Below are positions 59,351 to 64,000 of a DNA stretch of 64,000 nucleotides, piece by piece; the first letter of the stretch is position 1; each line of letters starts with the position of its first letter. Under the pieces are notes generated by a model. The model was not told the origin of the DNA and ran no database searches. It was given only the letters and a program-made list of their open reading frames with translations. The position numbers were made by a program, and so were the translations under genes. The stretch lies in the NCBI GenBank assembly GCA_027449965.1, contig DAIDKP010000026.1:248001-312000 (forward strand). The letters are read 5' to 3'. Source of the stretch: Acidobacteriaceae bacterium (lineage in GTDB: Bacteria; Acidobacteriota; Terriglobia; Terriglobales; Acidobacteriaceae).

Positions 59351-60835
59351 CTACGCCCGTGCCTCCTCTCTCTCATTCATTGCTGCATCTGCACTCGCTC
59401 GACGTTCTTCCAGCCGCATCCACACCGCCCCATCTGGCCTCAGCGTGATCTTCGGCTGCAATCCGATCCGCTGCCCCGGCTCCAGCCGCAGACGCCAGCG
59501 CTGCGCCAGCGTCGCCACCACCAGCACCGCCTCCATCCACGCAAACGCCTCGCCAATGCACTGCCTGCCTCCGCCGCCAAACGGAAAATACGCAAACTTC
59601 GGTCGCCCCGCCTTTGCCTCCGCCTCAAACCGCTCCGGATTAAATCGCAGCGGCTCCGGAAAATACCGCGCATCGCGATGGACGATGTACTGACTGAAGA
59701 ACACAAAACAGCCCTTCGGCAGCCGATACGGCCCAATCTCCACCTCTTCGGTCGCCTGCCTGCCCATCGCCCACGCCGGCGGATACAGCCGCATCGCCTC
59801 GGCCACTACCATCTCGGCGTACTTCAACTGCGGCAGGTCCTCCAGAGTGGCTGCGCGTGTGCCCAGCACTGCTTCCACTTCTGCTGCCAGCCGCGCCTCC
59901 ACTTCCGGATGCTCGCTGACCAGCTTCCAGGCCCAGGTCAGCGCATTGGCTACCGTCTCGTACCCTGCCAGAAAGATCGTCAGTACCTCATCCCGCAGTT
60001 CACGACTGTTCAGCTTTGTTCCCTTGCTTGCCTCGGTACCATCGTCCCGCGCGGCCATCAGCATGGATAGCACATCGCCGCCAATCTCCTCGCCGCGCGC
60101 CTGCCGCGCTTCCATCTCCCGCTGCTTGTCGGCAATCATCCCATCCACCACCGCATCCAGCCTGCGCTTGGAGCGCCGGAAGCGCATCAGCGTTGGCAGT
60201 GGCAGATGCGCCGCCAGCATCCACTCCGCGCGTGGCAGCGCGATCAGCGTGTTGTAGATCTCCATCACCGCATTTGTCTCGTCGTTCACCGCCTGAATCT
60301 CCGGTGTCACCGCAGTATCAAACAGCGTTCGCGCCGTAATCTCCAGCGCCAGCCCCATCATCTCGGCGGCCACATCCACGCGCCCCCCATTCTGCCAGCC
60401 GGCGCAGCGTTTCCCGGCCAGCTCCACAATCGTTCCTGCATAGGCCTGGATGCGCTGCCTGTGAAACGCCGGTGCGGCAATCCTGCGGTGCCGCTTGTGG
60501 CTCTCCCCGTCAGCGGTAATCAGCCCTTCACCCAGCAGAATCTTCATCCGCCGCTGCGTCCGCTCCTTCACAAAGACGCTAGCCTTGTCCACCAGCACCT
60601 CGCGGATATCCTCCGGATCGTTCAGCAGCACAATGTCATTCCACAGCAGCCGATAATGCGCCGCCCGCCCAAACTGCCGCAAATGCTCAAACAGCAGAAT
60701 CGGATTCCCCGGCTTGAAAAACCGGCTGAAAAAATAAAACGGCAGATTCCACCGCAGCCCGTGCGGCAGCCGCAGCCGCCCGCGCCTCACCACCTCGACC
60801 GTATCCCCGCTGCTGAAACCTGCTCCCTCGTCCAT
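59351..60835 (-). CDS. cytochrome P450
   Basis: A 494-residue haem-thiolate monooxygenase. Visible motifs: I-helix AGYET (around residues 300-304), ExxR as E346-AM-R349, the PERF-type FNPERF, and the haem-binding FPFGGGGRQCIGEAFA with C426. No N-terminal membrane anchor and no fused reductase, so it needs separate ferredoxin partners, none of which is here. The sequence style resembles CYP4/CYP102-like fatty-acid or terpenoid hydroxylases, but substrate is unknown. It lies 37 bases downstream of tmk on the same strand. Confidence 0.92.
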   Translation of the reverse strand: MDEGAGFSSGDTVEVVRRGRLRLPHGLRWNLPFYFFSRFFKPGNPILLFEHLRQFGRAAHYRLLWNDIVLLNDPEDIREVLVDKASVFVKERTQRRMKILLGEGLITADGESHKRHRRIAAPAFHRQRIQAYAGTIVELAGKRCAGWQNGGRVDVAAEMMGLALEITARTLFDTAVTPEIQAVNDETNAVMEIYNTLIALPRAEWMLAAHLPLPTLMRFRRSKRRLDAVVDGMIADKQREMEARQARGEEIGGDVLSMLMAARDDGTEASKGTKLNSRELRDEVLTIFLAGYETVANALTWAWKLVSEHPEVEARLAAEVEAVLGTRAATLEDLPQLKYAEMVVAEAMRLYPPAWAMGRQATEEVEIGPYRLPKGCFVFFSQYIVHRDARYFPEPLRFNPERFEAEAKAGRPKFAYFPFGGGGRQCIGEAFAWMEAVLVVATLAQRWRLRLEPGQRIGLQPKITLRPDGAVWMRLEERRASADAAMNEREEARA

Positions 60836-60872
60836 CGCGCCGCGCCCGCCTCAACCCACGTGAAGCCGCCGC

Positions 60873-61541
60873 TCAGCCCAGAATCCCCGCCGCGCGCAGC
60901 CTCGCCTCTATCTTCGTTATAACCTCGCCATGCACCGCCTGCGCATCCCCGACAGATTCCATTACCACCACACGCAAAGGCTCCCGCTCGGCAATTGCCC
61001 GATACGCCTGATGCACGCGCTCGAAGAACGCATCCTGCTCCGCCTCGAATCGCGCTTCATCCGCACCCGTCTCGCTCTGCGCGCGCTCGTTGCGCCGTCG
61101 CGCCCGCCGCAGAGCCACCTTCAGCGGCGGCAGCAGCATCACCGTCAGGTCCGGCATCCGCTCGCCACACACCAGCCGATGCATCGCCTGTACGAGTTCC
61201 GCACCCAGCCCGCGACCACCCCCCTGATACGCCTCCGTCGAATCCGTAAACCTGTCGCACAGCACCACGCGCCCCGCCGCGAGCGCCGGCTCGATCACCT
61301 CGGCGAGGGACTGCGCACGATCCGCAAACATCATCGCCAGCTCCGCCCGCGCGTCCAGATTCCCCGTCCGGCTATCCAGCAGCAGCGCCCGTATCCGCTC
61401 GCCCACCGCCGTCCCGCCCGGCTGCCGCGTCACCACCGGCTCCACGCCGCGCTCCCGCAGCCACGCCTCCAGCAGCCGCATCTGCGTCGTCTTGCCCGAC
61501 CCATCCACACCCTCAAAGCTCAGGAAAAACCCGCTCGCCAT
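60873..61541 (-). CDS. tmk: thymidylate kinase
   Basis: Phosphorylates dTMP to dTDP. The 222-residue product has the P-loop FEGVDGSGKTTQ near the N-terminus, the DRF motif (VVLCDRFTDSTEAYQGGGRG) and the lid region RARRRNERAQSE. ATG 61541 is preceded by GGAAGGGA; the longer frame to 61652 does not match the family. Divergent from the outer-membrane-like gene. Confidence 0.95.
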   Translation of the reverse strand: MASGFFLSFEGVDGSGKTTQMRLLEAWLRERGVEPVVTRQPGGTAVGERIRALLLDSRTGNLDARAELAMMFADRAQSLAEVIEPALAAGRVVLCDRFTDSTEAYQGGGRGLGAELVQAMHRLVCGERMPDLTVMLLPPLKVALRRARRRNERAQSETGADEARFEAEQDAFFERVHQAYRAIAEREPLRVVVMESVGDAQAVHGEVITKIEARLRAAGILG

Positions 61542-61678
61542 TGCAATCCCTTCCGCCCACTCTCTTACGCCGGAGTCTACCATTCCGATTCCTTCCGCAA
61601 CGCCCATGGGAATACCAGTTGACAAACCATCCATCCCTCGCGCGACAATCATTCGTCATTACCGGAGGAGCAATCCCC

Positions 61679-62608
61679 ATGCCTCGTCCCAGCTTTCGCC
61701 TGCTTGCCGTTGTTTTCACTGCGCTTCTGCTTGCCGCTCACAGCCCGCTCCGCGCGCAGAACCTCACCCTTGAGGGCCAGACCGGCGGCTTCATCACGCC
61801 CACCGCCTACGTCGTCCCCGTCGCACCGCATAAGCTCTTTTCCATCCCGGAACTCGGCTACCACTTCGTCGCCGCCGGCTCGGTCATCGGCAACGTACAG
61901 ACCGTAAGCATCACCGAGGGCATCCATAACCTCGTCGAATTCGGTTACACCCGCAGCATCCACACCGACGGCTCCAACCCCGACTTCAGCACCCTCTGGA
62001 ACTACAGCGGCATGAACATCTTTCACGCCAAAACCATCCTCCTGCGCGAAAACGCCTTCCATCGCAAATGGATGCCCGGCCTCGGCTCCGGCTTCGTCTT
62101 CCGCCTCAACGATCCCTTCGTCTCCGGCGCCATCGCCAACACCACCTACAACAACGGAGACATCTACATCGCCGCCACCAAAACCGCCCTCGACCTCAAG
62201 GTTCCGCTGCTCGTCAACGTCGGCTTCAAAATGACCAACGCCTCCATCTACGGCCTCGGCGGCCAGGCCACACGCTTCGGCGGACGCTGGTTCGGCGGCG
62301 TCGGCTTCCCGCTGCCCGGTCCCTGGCACACCGCGCTCGTTCCCGCCGCCGGATTCACACAGGAACCCTACCACGTCAAAAACCTCAACCAGGAAATCCC
62401 CGGCGGCGGACGCATCCCCACCACCCTCGACTACGCCGTCCGCTGGACCCAGCGCCAGAACGCACGTTTCTCCATCGACTTCGGCATCGGCCAGGTCGCC
62501 GGAAACATCGGCTCCACCACCATCCCCACCACCTCCAGCCTCGCCGTCGTCCCCGTCAACCTCGACGCCCGCCACGTCATCGGCTTCGGCGGCACCTACC
62601 GCTTCTGA
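61679..62608 (+). CDS. secreted, probable outer-membrane beta-barrel protein
   Basis: A 309-residue protein with a signal peptide (residues 1-24, ending LRAQ) and no internal hydrophobic helix. The mature part alternates polar and hydrophobic residues with many Gly and aromatic positions and ends in YRF, a C-terminal aromatic typical of outer-membrane barrels. I cannot name a family; the opening LEGQTGGFITPTAY recalls YjbH-like proteins. ATG 61679 has CGGAGGAG eight bases upstream. Confidence 0.65.
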   Translation: MPRPSFRLLAVVFTALLLAAHSPLRAQNLTLEGQTGGFITPTAYVVPVAPHKLFSIPELGYHFVAAGSVIGNVQTVSITEGIHNLVEFGYTRSIHTDGSNPDFSTLWNYSGMNIFHAKTILLRENAFHRKWMPGLGSGFVFRLNDPFVSGAIANTTYNNGDIYIAATKTALDLKVPLLVNVGFKMTNASIYGLGGQATRFGGRWFGGVGFPLPGPWHTALVPAAGFTQEPYHVKNLNQEIPGGGRIPTTLDYAVRWTQRQNARFSIDFGIGQVAGNIGSTTIPTTSSLAVVPVNLDARHVIGFGGTYRF

Positions 62609-62798
62609 GGCCCCTGTCGGCGGACCCCTGACGACTGACCCCTGCCAACTCATCCCGTGGCAGGCAATTATTGGCATCTGTGCCATACTGCAATTCCATC
62701 CCCGGCCTGCGTCCGGATCGCAGCCATCGGGCAAGCGCAAAGGATTACTACTCAGTTATCCTTTCGTCATATTTTCGTTGGCAGGAAAATTAATACCA

Positions 62799-62817
62799 CC
62801 CCCCCTGGGGGGGGGGG
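62799..62817. repeat. C7-T-G11 homopolymer inverted pair
   Basis: Seven C, one T and eleven G. It sits in otherwise AT-rich intergenic DNA and is a length-unstable tract; the G run could join a G-quadruplex on the plus strand. Confidence 0.85.
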
Positions 62818-62933
62818 TAACCGGGTTAATAGCAAACCAGTAACCAGTCAAAAACCACGCAAACCGTTGAATCATCGATAGTTCATTCCAATTCTTCCAT
62901 CTCTTCGCTGCGCAGGCATCCAAACCCAGCCCG

Positions 62934-63035
62934 CGACCAGCGGGAGCGGCAAATGCGCGAACGCGCGTCTGCTGCATGCAATGCCGACCAACGGGAGCGG
63001 CAAATGCGCGAACGCGCGTCCGCTGCATGCAATGC
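62934..63035. repeat. 51-bp tandem duplication, two copies
   Basis: Units 62934-62984 and 62985-63035 differ at two positions. Each includes CGGGAGCGGC, a CG-rich ATGCGCGAACGCGCGT core and the palindrome GCATGC. It ends 123 bases before the ychF start. Confidence 0.9.
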
Positions 63036-63158
63036 AATGCTGAGCAGTTATGATGGAACAGGCTGGTCCGTGCATCTCTGCGCGCGCCCGTCCACATCCG
63101 GCCGCTCTTTGCACACGCTCTGCCCGGCCCATTTTTCTCAGCAGCTAAGGACGCATCC

Positions 63159-64000
63159 ATGGGTTTCAACTGCGGCATCGTGGGCCTGCCCAACGTCGGC
63201 AAGTCCACGCTCTTCAACGCGCTCACCGAAACAGCCGCCGCCGAAGCGGCCAACTATCCCTTCTGCACCATCGAGCCAAACGTCGGCCGCGTCGCCGTTC
63301 CCGACCCGCGCCTCGACGTGCTCGCTCGTCTCGCGCAATCGGAAAAAATCATCGCCACCCAGCTTGAATTCGTCGACATCGCCGGCCTCGTCCGCGGTGC
63401 TTCGCGCGGCGAAGGTCTCGGCAACAAATTCCTCGCCCACATTCGCGAGGTCGATGCCATCGCCCACGTCCTCCGCTGCTTCGAAGACGGCAACGTCACC
63501 CACGTCGACGGCTCCATCGACCCCGTCCGCGACGCCGAAACCGTCGAAACCGAACTCATGCTCGCCGATCTAGACAGTCTCGAGCGCCGCGTCACCGCAG
63601 CCCAGAAAAAGGCCAAATCCGGCGATGCGGAAACCCGCGCCCAGCTTGCCATCATGGAGCCTGTCCTCGACGCCCTGCGCGACGGCAAGCCCGCCCGCTC
63701 CGTCGCCTTTGACCCCGAGCAGCAGCGCATCCTGCGCACCCTCGGCCTCATCACCTCCAAGCCCGTCCTCTACGTCTGCAACGTCGAGGAATCCGCCGCC
63801 GGCACCGGCAATCCCTTCTCCGCAGCCGTCGCCGAATTCGCACGCGCCCAGAGCGCGGCCTCCGTCGTCATCTCCGCAGCCATCGAAGCCGAAGTCTCCC
63901 AGCTCGGCGACGAAGCCGAAAAGCGCGAATTTCTCGCCTCGCTCGGCCTTGCTGAAACCGGCCTCACCCGCGTCATCCGCGCCGGATACGACCTGCTCGG
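63159..64000 (+). CDS. ychF: redox-regulated ATPase YchF (OBG family), partial
   Basis: Obg-family P-loop NTPase that prefers ATP and associates with ribosomes. The first 280 residues are in the window; the gene continues past the right edge. The G1 motif GLPNVGKS (residues 8-15), the NYPFCTIEPNVG switch, the G3 motif DIAGLVRGAS and the family-specific HVLRCFED are visible. ATG 63159 is preceded by AAGGA. Confidence 0.95.
   Translation, partial: MGFNCGIVGLPNVGKSTLFNALTETAAAEAANYPFCTIEPNVGRVAVPDPRLDVLARLAQSEKIIATQLEFVDIAGLVRGASRGEGLGNKFLAHIREVDAIAHVLRCFEDGNVTHVDGSIDPVRDAETVETELMLADLDSLERRVTAAQKKAKSGDAETRAQLAIMEPVLDALRDGKPARSVAFDPEQQRILRTLGLITSKPVLYVCNVEESAAGTGNPFSAAVAEFARAQSAASVVISAAIEAEVSQLGDEAEKREFLASLGLAETGLTRVIRAGYDLL

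Larger units (their letters stand above)
62609..63158. other. 550-base intergenic region with tandem repeat and C7TG11 tract
   Basis: The longest gene-free stretch of the window, between the barrel-like gene and ychF. It contains a C7-T-G11 homopolymer pair (62799-62817) in an AT-rich patch and a 51-bp tandem duplication (62934-63035). Open frames over it on the minus strand only translate the repeat and lack start signals. No RNA gene is recognisable. Confidence 0.6.

Noticed and set aside
61649-62740. Minus-strand open frame of 363 codons opposite the barrel-like gene
   Set aside because: Gly/Ala/Asp/Val-only composition and no start signals; the plus strand has a clear signal peptide and CGGAGGAG site.
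62756-63253. Minus-strand open frame with a repeated peptide (RVRAFAAP) over the 51-bp duplication
   Set aside because: It only translates the DNA repeat, overlaps ychF antisense and lacks a ribosome-binding site.

Overview
The window is a GC-rich, gene-dense bacterial chromosome segment that reads most like an acidobacterium (Acidobacteriota, probably class Terriglobia). The taxonomic clues are a VWFA-related protein of the type abundant in Acidobacteria, futalosine-pathway menaquinone genes (mqnC and an mqnD-like gene), a fused LptF-LptG permease, a GH10 xylanase and a Gram-negative L-ring/P-ring flagellum. I see no tRNA, rRNA, CRISPR array, insertion sequence, integrase or phage gene.

Layout. 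1-8018 holds housekeeping genes: sucD (partial) and sucC on the minus strand, then trpD, trpS, scpA, an M24 peptidase, a Coa1-like membrane protein and a class III aminotransferase. 8084-33795 is a 26 kb flagellar cluster, all on the plus strand: fliK, flgD, flgE, a small SpoA (FliN-like) gene, fliO, fliP, fliQ, fliR, flhB, flhA, fliA, fliM, fliN, a zinc-ribbon/MshEN-like gene, cheY, cheX, flgF, flgG, flgA, flgH, flgI, flgJ, flgM, flgN, flgK, flgL. Flagellin, fliD, fliS, flgB, flgC, fliE-J, flhF, flhG and motAB are not here. 33968-39842 carries a small hypothetical gene, a xylanase, a VWA protein, rpsO and pnp. From 39935 to 55473 genes are on the minus strand: a diguanylate cyclase, murA, murQ, a serine hydrolase, lptFG, copA-copZ, a receiver-GGDEF protein, an mqnD-like gene, bioY, a LacI regulator, a glycosyltransferase and a frataxin. 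55654-58226 (plus) is a compact three-gene unit: Tat-exported DsrE-like protein, orphan solute-binding protein and a TsdA-type dihaem cytochrome c. The end holds mqnC, a P450 and tmk (minus), then an outer-membrane-like protein and the start of ychF (plus).

The most coherent signal is regulatory. I found four good matches to the sigma-28 (FliA) promoter, all with the 8-11-8 spacing. They lie before cheY, before flgM, and before both GGDEF genes, which sit 8-18 kb outside the flagellar cluster. Inside the cluster, a protein with a Cys4 zinc-ribbon and an MshEN-like tandem motif (a c-di-GMP-binding fold in other proteins) is fused by overlap to fliN. Together these suggest a c-di-GMP circuit under flagellar late-gene control. 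The first GGDEF gene appears to be split by an in-frame TAA after codon 25. A second candidate system is the DsrE-like/binding-protein/TsdA unit, whose promoter region contains a 15-bp palindrome. Short tandem repeats of 14-16 bp (2-3 copies, unrelated sequences) recur in at least six intergenic gaps.
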